This document shows, one piece after another, positions 10,505-22,899 of a stretch of 64,000 nucleotides of DNA (its first letter is position 1; the number at the start of each line of letters is the position of its first letter). The notes under the pieces were generated by a model that had not been told where the DNA came from, searched no databases, and saw nothing but the letters and a program-made list of their open reading frames with translations. Origin of the DNA: Lepidodermella squamata (taxonomy: Eukaryota; Gastrotricha). Location: NCBI GenBank assembly GCA_047495785.1, contig JBLDXI010000054.1, forward strand, positions 1,860,001 to 1,924,000, written 5' to 3'. A program made the position numbers and the translations under genes.

Positions 10505-12235
10505 CGTTTTAAGGTGGATCTTTTATTATTAATTTTGGTTAAAATCCAAATAACTGAATTACTGGGCGAACCAGACTCCATTTAGGGATTGCACTAGCAA
10601 AGCAAAAATTTGAACCAAAGAAAGCATTTTAACAAAAACCATTTTTATTGGACAATAATACTGTGGGAGAGCTTATAAACAATATTCAGTTCTGGATGTG
10701 ACATGCACCGTGTAGTTAATTACTTGACAACTGGCGTCGACCGTGAAATGGCGTGATTCAAAACGGTTCTTCAAGCTTGACAGGATCACAGCCCAACAAT
10801 ACCAATGCCGTCGCTTCGCATAAAGATATTCCACCGAAACTCGTTGAACAGCATAGAGCATAGTAGTCGGCGTATCGTTTCCTGGAATTTTGCACCGTGC
10901 TAATTGTCTCAAACGCCAATTCTTCGATGCATTGTTGCAGCAACGCCTTCAAAGTCATCGCCGTCGGATTGAACGCTGGAATCTGATCGGCCAGGCGAAA
11001 TTTTGGGCTTTTGTTGTAGCAGCTCGATATCTTGAGCATTGCGGTTTTCACGCACTGATTGGTGTCGCTCAGACTATGCAACAGCCATATACATTTGGTT
11101 AGAATCGACTGCGTTTCCGAGGATTAAATCGCCGATGCCATGCGTGGTTTCCACCGCAAAAAGAATTCAGAGCAAAAATCGATTTAAAAAGGGATGAAAC
11201 AAAAGGAATTTGTTGAACGATTTTTTAAGGTTGATTTTTTAATTTCAAGAAAATTATTGTAATCAGGCATTAGGGGTATGAGTGTTTATGCATTTTATCC
11301 AAATTTCGAGCGGAAAGTGGGGTTTTTTTGGGGAAAATAACCAACAATGTGGGAACAGGAATCCTAAACTTGTGTTTCGGGCATAAACTCGATTTCTGCC
11401 CTCAACACCGTTAAGGATTCCTTAATTTCTGTATTCCTGTACAATACAGAAACACTTTTATTAAGATGGACGTTTTATTATCGCATTTTCCTATATAAAT
11501 GGCGTACCCCTATAAATGGCGTATATAAATGGCGTCCTATATAAATGGCGTAAAGATCACTTTTCCCCGCACTTTCTAGCTACGTTTTACGATATTGGAC
11601 TCGAGGCTGGCTCGCTTTCGCGAGCTGGACGCCTCTCGGCCAATATCGGAGTACAATAACTGCGTTATGTACTCCTTCGAATCCAATATATACTATTTCT
11701 GTATTCCTGTACGATACAGAAACAATTCAAATATTAAAATTAAGGTGGGTGTTTTATTTTCGAATTAACTCGCGCTTACCATTTTGGGATTATAATGCTC
11801 GCCGGTTTATTGCTTTTTATTCTCGCAAACCATGTCGCAACAACCGTGGCAAATTAAAGCAGCAAAGTTTATGAGTTTTGGCACTTTTATTTAAGCTCAT
11901 TAATTATTTGCACCAGACTAACAACAAACAATGAAAAATGTCTAGAACAAAGGTTGACTGAGGTCACAAGAAGACTTTCCGTCAATTGCCAATATGGAAA
12001 GTGCAGTTGTTGAAGGTAGCGCCGGACGCGAAGCTGAGCGGCATACAGTGCTTTGGCTACGCATTCCGACACCGAATCGCATGGTTTGACTGCTGACTAG
12101 GAGACCACCCAAGTTTTCAAGGTCTTGGCCTGATTTCGGGGGAACCTGGATCTCTGGCCATTGGTACAAGAAAATTAATGAAAAGGTGAAAAAAAATTCA
12201 AAATTCGCAGATTTTTAAGGTGGAAATTTTATTTT
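10505..12235. repeat. Five copies of a TTTTTAAGGTGGATTTTTTA-type motif
   Basis: Related words of about 20-25 bp lie near 10508, 11226, 11461, 11741 and 12208. A sixth copy is near 36211. All are in the same plus-strand orientation. On the minus strand the motif reads AATAAAA followed by CCACCTTAA. It is not part of any gene I can recognise. It could be a conserved end of a short mobile element or a minus-strand promoter word. Confidence 0.6.
11425..11726. repeat. Direct repeat pair flanking a hairpin and a short tandem array
   Basis: A 31-bp sequence centred on TTCTGTATTCCTGTAC occurs at 11425-11455 and again at about 11695-11726 with one or two differences. Each copy is itself partly palindromic and is followed by the TTAAG(A/G)TGG motif. 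Between them are four copies of TATAAATGGCGT (about 11491-11553) and a hairpin with arms beginning CGATATTGG at about 11588-11651. The arrangement resembles a small non-autonomous element or solo terminal repeats. Confidence 0.5.
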
Positions 12236-12419
12236 CTATCAATTTTATCTGAAATTTACCAGGCGTTCCCTATATGCTCCCGGAACGGGGTCCCTGGGTG
12301 GTTCCGGTTACGGAGAAAAGCAATCTCGAATTCACTCAGAATACAGAAACACTTTTCTTGTACGAATGACTGTATGAATCGAGGTTCCGACTATCCGACT
12401 ATATATTCTGAGCCATCCA

Positions 12420-13160
12420 AGATTGCTTAAATCTCCGGAAGGCTTCCATGGTTTCATCGATTTTTTCTGGTGGCATCGCTAACGTCGTAGCATAGCCGCA
12501 ATAGCTGTGACATTAGGGTAGGTGTTCCGAGTTCCCTTCAAGATGGAGCTCAATTTCTTAGGTTCCATGCCTTTCGCATTAATCAGAATGTTGACCATAG
12601 ATTCAATAGGCTAAGCGGTACAGTTTGAATTGAGGATGAAGCCATGAAAATACCAGGGATATAGCCATACGTCATGCTGGGCATGTACTCATCGAAGACA
12701 TCCGGAAGCTCATCCTGTTTTACTTCGATCTCTTCATGGTTAACAGGGACTTGAGGCAGAGACTCATTCAGCAATGATTCATAGGTTTCCCCAAGTAGCT
12801 CCGTAATGATCGAATAGGCATTATTCAGCTCGGTCACGGCTATCCCACTCCTCGAATGACGATGGGCTTTCGCAATGTTGAGAATTCCGCACAGGCCGTC
12901 TGTGCGGAATTCGCTGTTTTAGTAAATTGCTCCCATTGGAATCTATTTGCACTTTCGAACCCTTTCGAATGTTCCACAACGCACTCATCTAGCTGAGTAT
13001 GTCTATTTGTGAGATCGAGCTTCACCTTTCGCCTGCCAATTCTCCTCTTGCCACCCGTAACATCTACGGCAAATGTCGAGTATAGAGTTGATATGACAAT
13101 TGTGGCGTTGAGTAGGTCGTAAATGCATACCAGGTCTATGAAGTCTATTTATCAAATACA
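12420..13160 (-). pseudogene. Unrecognised candidate gene or gene relic
   Basis: Minus-strand frames at about 13150-12840, 12837-12583 and 12590-12420 each look coding by composition but lie in different frames, with stops between them and no clear GT-AG junctions. The first includes a Gly-Gly-Lys-Arg-Arg and Asn-Arg-His-Thr-Gln stretch. The second is rich in Glu and Leu. I cannot assign a family. Either an unusual exon structure or decay would explain the pattern. Confidence 0.3.
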
Positions 13161-13867
13161 TTTAAAATTCAATTATGATCTAACAATATCTCTCAGCTTC
13201 ATCCAAATTGCTAAGAATGCCGAAAATCCCATACATTGTCATGAAATCTTCATCAAGATTATACCACAGGTATCGCTTAGAAAAGTAAAAAATTCGACAA
13301 CATCTTGAATAATATCCAATATCCAACCCTCCAGCTCGGCCAGACCGGAAAAGACAATGAAAATTCACCCTACTGTTTCGTCAATTTCGAGGGGTTTTGT
13401 ACCGTGTCTTAGTGGAAAATCTTCATAATTTCCTCAACTACCTCGTTTTTTCGTTTCTCTTCATTGAGATCTCGCGTTTGAGATCTTATCCTCATTCGTT
13501 AGTGTAAAGCAAGAGGATAACGTCGAAAAACGCTGGAGCCTCACCTTTAAATTTTATATTCCTCGCTTGTTGGTCAAATAAAAGTATTCACTGATTTGCT
13601 TGAAATTACGCCGAAAAAAATCAGCATTTTCATGTCGTTTCCATTTTTGATATCTCCTTCTCTTTCTAATTCGAATTTAGTTGTTCAAAAAAATAAGCCG
13701 CTCCTAGAATCTCCCACCAATTATTGATGAGTTGTTTACATCAACTACATAGTCTGCTTTTGCGTATAGACGCGTGCCTGACAACATTTTACGCCTAATT
13801 TTAGGCAAAATTTCATTCAGGCCCAATCATTTTTTCTACGAATTGTTCACAAGAATTTTTCAGAAAA
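13161..13867. other. Intergenic region upstream of the EGF-CTLD gene
   Basis: No convincing gene is present. A GAGATCTCGCGTTTGAGATC inverted pair near 13470 is the only clear structure. The last 100 bp should carry the promoter of the gene that starts at 13868. Confidence 0.45.
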
Positions 13868-16189
13868 ATGAATTTACTCCACCTTGCTGTTATTTTTGCG
13901 ATTATTCCAGCTGTTAAATGCCAATACAGCCGGTGTTTATCAGCTTTCAACAACAAATGGGTACAATGTGAAGAACCCCCAGGTTGCGATCCTTTAACTG
14001 AGTATCAGGTTTGCTTCACGAGATTTTAAAGTTAATTGAAGTTCGAATCTTCGATAATTTTTTCTAGCTCGGACCATCAGCAACTTACTCTGCGTGCACG
14101 AAAGGGGTAAGTTACGATCAGATAAATTCTTGAAATCACTTATTCCAAGTACCACTTTTACAGACAGGCTTTCTTTGTTACAAATATTTGAAGTTTTCCA
14201 TCGTTTGCAATGCTGGAGTAATTGCTTGTAAACCAGCGAATAATGAAATGGAGGTTTGCCATAAATTGCGTTAATTATTCCACTTTAGTTCATATTTATT
14301 TCATTTAGATTGATCGATTTCAAGGGAGCGCCCTGATTAAATACAACCTCGATGCCTGCTACAACGCTTCTATTACCTTCCCGGTTAGTATTCCAATTTG
14401 TCAAAGTATCTTTGCTATTTCTCTATTTTCTATCTATTTTATGAATTATGTATCAGAATCAACAATTTATGCAGTGCAAAAATGGAGCGGCGGCTGTTAC
14501 GTGCATTCCAAGCTCGAAAAACTGCTCGGAAATCGGATTGGTTTGCTTTTCAAACTGTTTAATTTTTTTCTGGAATGGCATATTTTTATTATCAAGACAA
14601 ATGGCGGCCTGAAGGGCAATTTGGCATCTTGTCTGAGCGCCAGCGAACGTGAGTGGGATTTTTCTCGGAACTTCGGAGGCTACTTACTGTATCTTTTCCA
14701 GTCTCCGTGCCGGATAGCGAGAAGCCACACGTTCGTTGCTTCGACGCGTCCTCGAAAGCTTTCACAGACTGCCGCCTGAAGAGTGCTGGCTGTTCGAGTG
14801 GCGAAACTACCAAATTTACTGACGGCTCATTCGTAGACAGAGAAACATGCCTGCGTGGGGTATTGATTTTTTCCAAGATCCCTATTTTATTTTTGGAATT
14901 TCTCTAATTTTTCAGAATGCCGTCAGATGCAACAAACAAGGAGGCGATAAGGAGTGTCGCAATAATTGCCCATCTACTGCAACAAGAGTGAATTCTTCCC
15001 TGTTGCCATTTAGTTTGTTTTGAAATGTTTTTTTTCACCAGGAAATACTTTACACAACTTTCAAGGATTTTGCGAGCAACTACGGCAAGTGTTTAGACGA
15101 AAGTATGCTACAACATGGTTTGTTATAAAATTATATGAAGGCATTTTTTGTTTTATTTTTAGTGGATCCATGCGCTAACAGCCCTTGTCAAAACGGCGGC
15201 ACATGTATAGGCCCGAATAAGTGCAAATGCGTCAACGGATACATTGGAAATGCTTGCGAGACAAGTCAGTTTACGCATTTTTTTAGTTTCAGATTTAGAT
15301 ACGATTACGTGTAAATTGCAGCCAAATATTACGTTCCTGGGCAGGGTACATTCTTCCAAGCCGCTGTAGTAAACTGTCACGATGCAAATGCCCGTCTTGC
15401 TGTTATGAAAACGCCCGAAGATATTGAGGCCGCGATGGTTGCATCCGGATTCGATCCAAGCTCTATGCAGCCCTACATCGGTCTCACTACGACGTTCTTA
15501 TATCCCGACAACTCGTCGTTCGATCTATTCTCGCTAAATTTCGCATATCTTCAACCAAAAAATGATGGACCTTGTAAGAATGATATTGCTAATTAAACTA
15601 ACAACATGTTAATATTTTACCACAGGCACGCAGATTAGGCCGAGTGGATACTGGGTTATTTCTTGTGAAAGCACGCGCGTCGCGGCTCTGTGTCAAAATC
15701 CGACAACGGTATATTACGACATATCAACGAGCGAAACAACATCGCCATTTGCTATATTTTTACCAGGGTGATATGCAACTCATCTCAACCAGTAGCCAGA
15801 ATGCGGAAACTCAAAAAAACGAGTGTCTCACGAGAGGCCTGCAGGTGGCAATATTAAACAATCAAACAACGTACAACATTGCGCTTCAGATAGTCTCGTC
15901 AGTGCCGGGTAATATCAATTCTAGAGGCGCGTTCATCGCCGCTAAACGAACGGAACCGGTTACGTTTACTTGGGCGACAGGCGACTCGTTAATGGGCATC
16001 CCCGGAGTTAAAATTTCGAAGGCTCTATCAGATAGTGATAAACAACACTGTAAGTGAACGGACGCTTGCTTACAAGTTATTCATAACCAAAATTGTTGTT
16101 TTCCAGGTGTAATTTGGGACGCTGTTAACGGTTCATTTGTGCAGGCCTATTGCGATGTCATACGCAAATACATGTGCGAGAGACTGTAA
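13868..16189 (+). CDS. Secreted protein with Cys-rich N-terminus, EGF domain and two C-type lectin domains
   Basis: Fourteen exons can be read: 13868-14008, 14068-14106, 14164-14253, 14309-14383, 14457-14540, 14597-14648, 14702-14859, 14916-14987, 15042-15102, 15163-15264, 15322-15573, 15626-15708, 15767-16049 and 16107-16189. Their lengths add to 1575 and phases agree throughout, giving 524 residues. A signal peptide (about 1-18) precedes a Cys-rich region of unknown type. One EGF-like module follows with six cysteines and an Asn-Gly-Gly-Thr core. Two C-type-lectin-like halves end the protein, each with a Tyr-Trp or Phe-Thr-Trp core and closing cysteines. The calcium-binding Glu-Pro-Asn motif is not evident, so sugar binding is doubtful. 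Introns are 51-73 bp. A polyadenylation signal AATAAA lies at about 16247. Confidence 0.85.
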
Positions 16190-17013
16190 AATAGAAATAT
16201 GAATCAAAGGTGAGCTGAGAATTCAATGTTCTGTGTGATATGAGGTGAATAAAAGGTTTTGATCCCGACTAGGGAAAGTTGTTCCTTCTTGTTCATTGGT
16301 CACTATTAACCACACTAATACCCATCGGCAGGGTGTTAATTACAGGGCTGCAGGGTTGTCGCCGACAAGTGTGTGACATTCATAGGAGGGGGCTGGGGTT
16401 ATTATACGCCAGCTCGGCAAGCTCGGACAAGAAACCGCTGTTTTGTCAATTTCTCGAGCAATTGAGAATGCTGCCTGCTACTTTTAAATCGTTACTCGCA
16501 TGTCAGTGGGCGATAGCCTACAGCCAACATATCGTTAGCGTCGTTGAATAACTCGGATTTAGCCTTGTTTAGAGCCATTTGAAGGTGATAGGTGCCAAGT
16601 AAAAAGTTTTTATTTTGGCCTCTTCATTCGCGTTAAAAACGCCGGTTTTTACTTGTCACTCGTCAACTTAAAACGGATGTAAACAAGGCTAAATCCGAGT
16701 TATTCAACGACGCTAACGATATCAGCGAGTTTTTTATTGTCGACCTGAGAAATTGCGCTTATTCATAGAAATTAATAATAAATTGGTGATAGGACCTATC
16801 GTAGCTACGGGTCACGTAATACTGTAATACTACGTCGCGCATCGTGTGGAAACTGATTTATCGACATTTATAGAACTAGCCATGATGATCGATACTGAGA
16901 ATTTTGCCATGACGCATTTTCTCATAATCATAAACGAGATTTGGTGTCGAACAAAGCGTGATTTGAGCTGGGGGTAACCTACCAGCCTTTATATATTCAG
17001 AAAAAGATCCACT
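16190..17013. other. Intergenic region carrying a foldback element
   Basis: There is no gene. The main feature is the perfect inverted repeat at 16529-16722. The rest, including a GTAATACTGTAATACTACG stretch near 16820, looks non-coding. Confidence 0.55.
16529..16722. mobile_element. Foldback (MITE-like) element with perfect 43-bp terminal inverted repeats
   Basis: Positions 16529-16571 are the exact reverse complement of 16680-16722, with about 108 bp between. A perfect match of 43 bp suggests recent arrival or recent copying. No open frame lies inside, so it would be a non-autonomous DNA element. A target-site duplication is not obvious by eye. Confidence 0.8.
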
Positions 17014-18700
17014 ATGCTAAACGTTGCAGTTTTTCGACTGTCACTGGCTATATTTGCAGGCGCTTCAGCTCAAAGTTAATTTTAATAGTAGATCTTGGTT
17101 ACCGACAGCTTATTTTTATTATTTTCAGGTATTTGCAACCCGCCTTGCAATGCTAGAGGTGGGCTCTGCAATGCGCCCAATGTCTGTACTTGTCTAACCC
17201 GTTTCACAGGCCAAGATTGCTCTCAAGGTAGCATTATTTGCTAAGGAAATTCTATTACACAATTGGTAACATTTTTTAAACTTCAGTCAATTCGCCATTA
17301 ATAGATCAACGAATGTTCTCGAAGGAATTTTCGTACTTGAATGACGGCAATTATGGTTAGATTGATATAGATGACGTTTGAAATTTTTATTAAATGGAGG
17401 GTACGGATGGTACCTCGAGATCTCGAGGCGAGAAACCCCAAAAAGGTACCCTCCTCCCTCCTTTTTTACTCCCCGATCCTACTTCTTCCCACCAATGACC
17501 AACATTATTCCGCAGATCAAAACTGGATATATAGCAGCTCAAAGAATTTCACCACTCTATCGTCCGATAATTTCATCAATCTGGCATTGGCCAGTTACAC
17601 GTATTCGACACTGACGAGTCGAAAAGTGAATCTTACACTCAGGCCTTTTACTGATTATTGACAATATCGTTTCCTGCAGATTATGGCGCTTACTGATTTT
17701 TCGGTTAATTTCACAATGGATTTACCTTCCAGCAGTGTCGATCATTACGGCATATATATTCTGTCGAATTCTTCAATCAAAGCCAAACCAACTGACCCAT
17801 ATGTCGTTGACGGAAGTAATTTTGCCGGCCTGATGATTCGCTTCAGTGTCCATTGGGGAAAAATTGGCATCATTGCATCGCAAACTTCAGTGGCTGTCGA
17901 TTTAACGGGTGAACCTTTCAGGCTCATTAGTGTAAATTAGTTTCTTGAACTGCAACATAATAGTACCGATTCAAACTCTCTTCACCCTGAACCCGACGTG
18001 GACAACCGGTAGAAGCCATGTTGGCCTTGTTGTGAGAAACGGCGATACGTTGTCGCTAGATATTTGCTACACCGGCGGATGCCAGGTCATTTTTCGCGAC
18101 TACGTACTTGCGCCATTCCTACCGATAAAAGACCCGACAATGCAGCCGGCTGTTCTCGGATTTTTCGTCGGAAATTGGGGAGCTGGTGGTCGCGTCTCAT
18201 TGGTCGACGCTAGACTCTACTCGTTCAGTAAGTTTTAGATGACCGCATGTGTTTTCATGACCTGTACGACTTGTACCTCTCAAGTTGAGCCAACATGTGA
18301 TCCTGGATGCAAGCGAGGAACTTGCGGTGGTACAAACAAATGTGCTTGCAACGTCGGCTGGACTGGGCAATTTTGTGATCAACGTAATATTTAATAATTA
18401 AACTGGGATTCTCAATGAAACCAATTGCTCATATTTCGAAGAGGCCTGTGGGTCGATAGTTTGTCCAAAAAAAGCTTGGTGCCGATCATCGAACAATTGC
18501 TCATGTTTTGACAAGTGGAAAACAGGACCTGACTGTGTGAAACGTAAGAATATTGAAATAGAAACGCATAATTAATTGATTGCAATTCATCTCCAGCCAT
18601 CTGCGACTGCAAGATAGCGAAGAGGTGCGTCGCACAGTTGTGCGATTGTCCGGATGGATCACAGAAGCACGATTGTAACGAGGCCAATTCTTTACTCTAA
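17014..18700 (+). CDS. Secreted multi-EGF protein with a lectin-like sandwich region
   Basis: Nine exons are read: 17014-17074, 17129-17227, 17287-17355, 17516-17625, 17680-17929, 17964-18227, 18285-18383, 18442-18543 and 18597-18700. They sum to 1158 bp, 385 residues. The product has a signal peptide, one six-Cys EGF module, then about 200 residues that resemble a concanavalin/laminin-G type sandwich (weakly supported). Two six-Cys EGF modules and a short Cys-rich tail with Asp-Gly-Ser follow. All EGF-bounding introns are phase 1, the usual pattern for shuffled extracellular modules. The intron at 17930-17963 is only 34 bp by this reading, which is unusually short. The role is unknown; it is probably an extracellular or matrix protein, like its neighbour upstream. 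Confidence 0.8.
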
Positions 18701-19064
18701 AAGTAATTGAATTGCTCTGAATCCTGATTCGATTCGATTCTACTTTAAAAACACGAACTATATTATATCAGGCAGATTCCCAGGTACCTTTTTGGGTAGC
18801 CATAGCAACACATTTTGAGGATAATGTCAGGGAAATGTCAAGACTTTAAGGCACTACTCTATACTTAATTGTTAATAAAATCATAAATGAAAGTCGTGAC
18901 TATGATTTCCAGCCAACCACAAAGTATCAGAAACATATTTTGAACAAGTTGCTTCGGCTCATGACGCAGGCACGCAGAGCCAAAAAATCCATCTTAAATT
19001 CATTCTTTCGTATTTTTTTATTTTTACATGTCTGCTAACAGTTTCGCTTTTGGCTTACTTGAAA
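18701..19064. other. Intergenic region
   Basis: This 364-bp gap separates the EGF gene from the orphan gene that starts at 19065. It is AT-rich near its 3' end. An out-of-frame ATG at 19028 opens a short upstream frame. No other feature is seen. Confidence 0.5.
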
Positions 19065-21813
19065 ATGGCTGGATCTGACAACCTGATCGAAGCATCCCTC
19101 ATTTCAAAGCTGTTGTTAGCTGCTTCCTCCGAGTTGCCAGAATCAGGCACCGTCGAACTCGGTTTCTCCCTAATCGCAAGGAGTGAATCAGTTCTTGGTG
19201 TACGTTTCTCAGATGGCTCGAATCTCGCAGATATAGCCAGGATTCGCATTTTCGCTGACCCATTCGCCCGCCGCATTTGCCATTTAATTGACGAAAATGG
19301 CGTTGTCAGGTTAGCATTCGCTTTCTTGAAAGACTCCTACTACCACATAAGCATAGCCACATCGAAGATTCAGATTTTCAAAACTACAGTTTTGAAACAG
19401 CATGTGACATCCTTCCACGAACTTGGGGCTGTTTCGATAATTTTCAGAGACAAAGCTGAGCTACTTGTTTTGGTGAGAAAACTAACTGGTTACTTGGGTC
19501 CGGTGGAGTTGAGCGAGAATTGCCTCCCGAATTACGAAGCTGCTCGCCGGCAATTGAATCAAAACGATTCGCTCAAAAAAGATTACTTCCTTCGCGACTC
19601 TATTTCAAAACGAGAACTGGAAGAAGGATTTAGGCCTATCTACTCCAATTTCAATGACTTTCCTGTAATACCGAAACTTCGAGTAGTAAAGAAGCACATA
19701 ATGAACAGCTTGGCCCATTCTGATGGTCTATGCGATGCCCATTCGGAATCGAAGCCGCTTCATGACGATAAACGATCTGCTCGAATCTACAGCTTAGCTA
19801 ATGAGAAGCTAATTGCTCAAAGCCTGGCTGCTGTAACTAAGGATAAACCGTTGAAAATGGAAGATATCGCGCCGTTTTTCGAGCGCCCGTTCAACGAACC
19901 TCGCATCTCGAGATTCTTATCCGATTCCGTCTATCAAAAACTCGTGATAAACATACCGCCTTACCCGGATAACGATTACGTTCGAGATCCAGCTAGTATG
20001 CCTGGGTACACCCGAGATTTCGTAGAGCATATCGGGAATCAGTTATCGGATTATCAACGAAGCCCGAGGCCGACATTTCCAGGTGTTCAAAATCGCGTTG
20101 GAGGGACTGCAGAACCTGTATGGTGTTACGCCCTAAGAAGTGATCTCAATTTATCAAGAAAATCGGTCGTGACATTTGTTAGATTCCTAGTTATGATGCC
20201 GCCTGAAGCCTTCTTTAACGAACAACGAATTTTCGCATTCACGACAGTCGGATTTCGGATTATTGACGAAATTTGGGAGCGCAGAGGGTCGACTAGCATG
20301 CCATTCCATAAGCAAAAGTTCGTTGAAGGAGAATGGAAGCCTGTCAACTTACTCGTTATTTTCCCGGAGGCAGGCCGACTTTGTGACGGTCCTCTGGGCC
20401 TCACGCGATGGATACGCTTCCTTCAACTCAAAAGGCCGAAGGACGGAAACCCTAACTTTGAACTAAAAAACAACGGGATCGACATAAGTTGGGCCCTTGC
20501 TGTATCTGCTACTACAAAACCTATGAAAAAAGGATTTTCACCCAAACTTGCGGCACTTGATTTTCCTGATCAACAGGTAAGCCTCTATAATCTAGAATAG
20601 GTCGTTTCGGACCTTCAAGCTTTCCATTTAGGTTGTGATGATGTCCCGAGAAGTTGCGGTTAGTAGCCCAAAGGCTACATGGTTCAGCGTCCCGAAATTC
20701 GAACTATGGCATACACATAGCTTCTCAAACTCGATACGAGCTAAAGGTGACTTATGGGTTCTAGCCGGCCTGGAGGGTCAGCGGAGCTTGGTTTTTCAAA
20801 GCAACGACAGTTCAGTGGAAAAATCACGCTTCGACTTGAATCCTGGGTTCGCGAGGTTCGAGCTACGGGAGGCTGAGATTATTGTTTACCACGCCGATCT
20901 CCAAGACTCTTTAGAGCCGAAATATCAAGGCATTTTGAGGATTGAATTTGCTAGCCCTGAAGAGGCTGTCGCTTTCCTCAGAGGTTTGAAAGGCTACTTG
21001 GGAGACAGCCACCACAGCGAACTAGTTCAATCTAGGGATGCCAAATTCTTTGAACGTAATACTTGGCAGCCGCTTTCGGAAATTCGAGCTGTGGCAATCC
21101 CTTCCCTTAACCATTCAATGCTGTCCCTTGAAGTAGTTGCAAGAATTATTGGCAGATCAATTCCGGAGCAGTGCTACTCCGACTCACCTGCGTCGATCGA
21201 AGCTTATTCTAGGATGAATGATGGTGAGATAAGAACAGCGTACCTAACCGGCCGACTTGACCAACCTCAAAACCGTGTCCTGTTCGAGTTACCCTATAAC
21301 TACCCTCACCCTTACCGAGACGGCTTTTTGAACCGTAAGAAGGGAAAAGCGGTCGAGTTCGACATACAGTTTAGCTTCAACACCGTGAAGAGCCTCAAAA
21401 AGCGGGTGAGCGTAGCGTTGTATGACGAAAACCAAGAATTTAAGGTCTCTCATTTTCATAAAATGATGGGTAGAGAAAGGGACGATTACTTCTTCTTGGC
21501 AATGGTTTTCGACACACAGAGGACTGATGATTGGCTGTTGACTGGAGAGCGGATGACTTGGGTGTACCCAATAGTCATGCACCTTCCGACTCGCGTACTG
21601 GATCAGACTGGCGTGACTGTTTTCGGAGCGCATTGTTTCAAGGCAAATCGCGAGGGTGGCGAATGGAACTGGGAACTCGAGCGAGTGGCTGTGGTGTTCA
21701 CAGAATGTGATGGCAAATATAACAAAGCCGGGCAGAGATGGTTTCGGATCATTTTTGACTCGCCCTCACTTGAGATTAAATGGGCTAAAATGATGCCGAT
21801 TGCTAACGAGTAA
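19065..21813 (+). CDS. Large orphan intracellular protein with an internal duplication (gene A)
   Basis: Two exons, 19065-20576 and 20632-21813, join at phase 0 through a 55-bp intron and encode 897 residues. There is no signal peptide or membrane helix, so a cytosolic or nuclear protein is likely. The two halves look like diverged copies of each other. Each has an N-terminal part ending in a Leu-(Thr/Lys)-Gly-Tyr-Leu-Gly step, a Ser/charged linker, and a C-terminal beta-rich part with an aromatic Trp-Glu-Trp or Trp-Ala-Leu region. I do not recognise the family. Fragments related to both halves are found at 25296-25710, so the gene has been copied locally. The start at 19065 is the first in-frame ATG after the upstream stops. 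Confidence 0.8.
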
Positions 21814-21919
21814 AACTAATGAAACACTTTTGAGGTATAAACTAGATGGATAGGCCATAGCTACAACATTATTACGCGTGAGTAGTTATAATTTTCCACA
21901 TCTAAGCTTGAGATTTAAT

Positions 21920-22515
21920 CCTTTTCTCAATGTGAGTGTTTCCATGCACTGCGAAGGTTTTAGCTGCATGAAGTATGGCATGTTTTGAAGTACCCAAATC
22001 GGGGAGTCAGTTTTAGCCAATCACGCTGCCGTCAGTTTTAGCGTCGGAAGCTACTTGCCACGTCCCATTTCCTGCCAAGAAAAACAATCCCGCCCGTTAC
22101 TTTGACCATTTTTCATGCGCTGGGTAAACTAACTCAGCCCGATAAAATTGCTGTAGTAAAACTGACTGAAGAAAAATGTAGGGTCACAGCTTGCAAATTT
22201 GGGAGAGTCGATGAAAAATTTCTCCGATCCACGATTTTTCACTGACAATAGTTGCTCTCGAGTGAGCGCCACGTAATAGGCAACATTTTTTGCTGATCAA
22301 CTTTGAAAAACAGAGCAAATGTCCACGATTGGTTACCCTAGTGGAACCCTAGTGATGTCGCAGGGTTCAAGAAGCAAATCGCAACCTTCTCACCGGTTGT
22401 AATTTTGATGTATGAAAGGTTCAGTCGATGATGAGAGTGGCAGATTCATCGGCCAATAATATCAGATATCCAAGTCTCTGCTCCCAACGGCCAAAATGCT
22501 ATTGGCGCTGGCAGC
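21920..22515 (-). pseudogene. Relic of the 5' half of the laminin-G/Cys-loop gene (pseudo-B)
   Basis: This stretch matches about 28065-29005, the first three exons of the gene at 26034-29054, in the same orientation. Long runs are identical or nearly so. About 340 bp corresponding to roughly 28408-28748 are missing and replaced by a direct join. Several small indels and stops break the frame, and the channel half is absent. It cannot encode a receptor. It sits just downstream of intact gene A, where a B copy is expected if the block was duplicated. Confidence 0.9.
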
Positions 22516-22517
22516 AC

Positions 22518-22625
22518 GAAATATAGATCGAGTAAAACGAATGAAACGAGTGGAGAAACGAGTGCTATTCTCGTCGTTCCGCCTCGATTTCACTCGTATC
22601 ATTCGTTTTACTCGATCTATATTTC
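22518..22625. mobile_element. Short foldback element with 35-bp arms
   Basis: The arms at 22518-22552 and 22591-22625 are inverted copies with one mismatch, built on a GATCGAGTAAAACGAATGA core, around a 38-bp loop. The element starts right where similarity of pseudo-B to its parent stops, so it may mark the break point. Confidence 0.7.
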
Positions 22626-22899
22626 GATATTCCAACGAGACGCTGCCGAATTCATGCAAAGCGGGGACGAAATGCTGTCGGATTTTCTGGATTTTTCGGG
22701 AAAATTCTGGTTCCTACGGCCGATTTGTGCCGCCCGAATGAAAGCCTGCCAAGCTACCTCCGTCTGAGCAATTCTCAAAATTGAATTTCTCCATTTTCTT
22801 TCTCAATAAACTGCGTTGCGACAACTATATCCCAGTGTTTTTCCATTACAAATAGCTGTTTCAAGACCTCGGGGTCCTTCAAGAGGGTTGAAAATGAGC

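Larger units (their letters stand above)
9900..12400. other. Repeat-rich region with doubtful minus-strand frames
   Basis: Several minus-strand open frames, such as 10758-11081 (about 107 codons, no ATG), look partly coding but cannot be joined into a gene. The region contains five of the six copies of a TTAAGGTGGA motif, a pair of 31-bp direct repeats, a TATAAATGGCGT tandem array and a strong hairpin. It may be a graveyard of mobile-element and gene pieces. Confidence 0.4.

Noticed and set aside
17356-17515. Extra exon at about 17378-17514 in the multi-EGF gene
   Set aside because: Including it leads to a stop or the wrong frame. Skipping it as part of one 160-bp intron keeps all phases consistent.
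18384-18441. Possible non-canonical splice acceptor (TCTCAATG) in the multi-EGF gene
   Set aside because: A canonical AG at 18440-18441 restores the frame and gives a normal six-cysteine EGF module, so no unusual splicing is needed.
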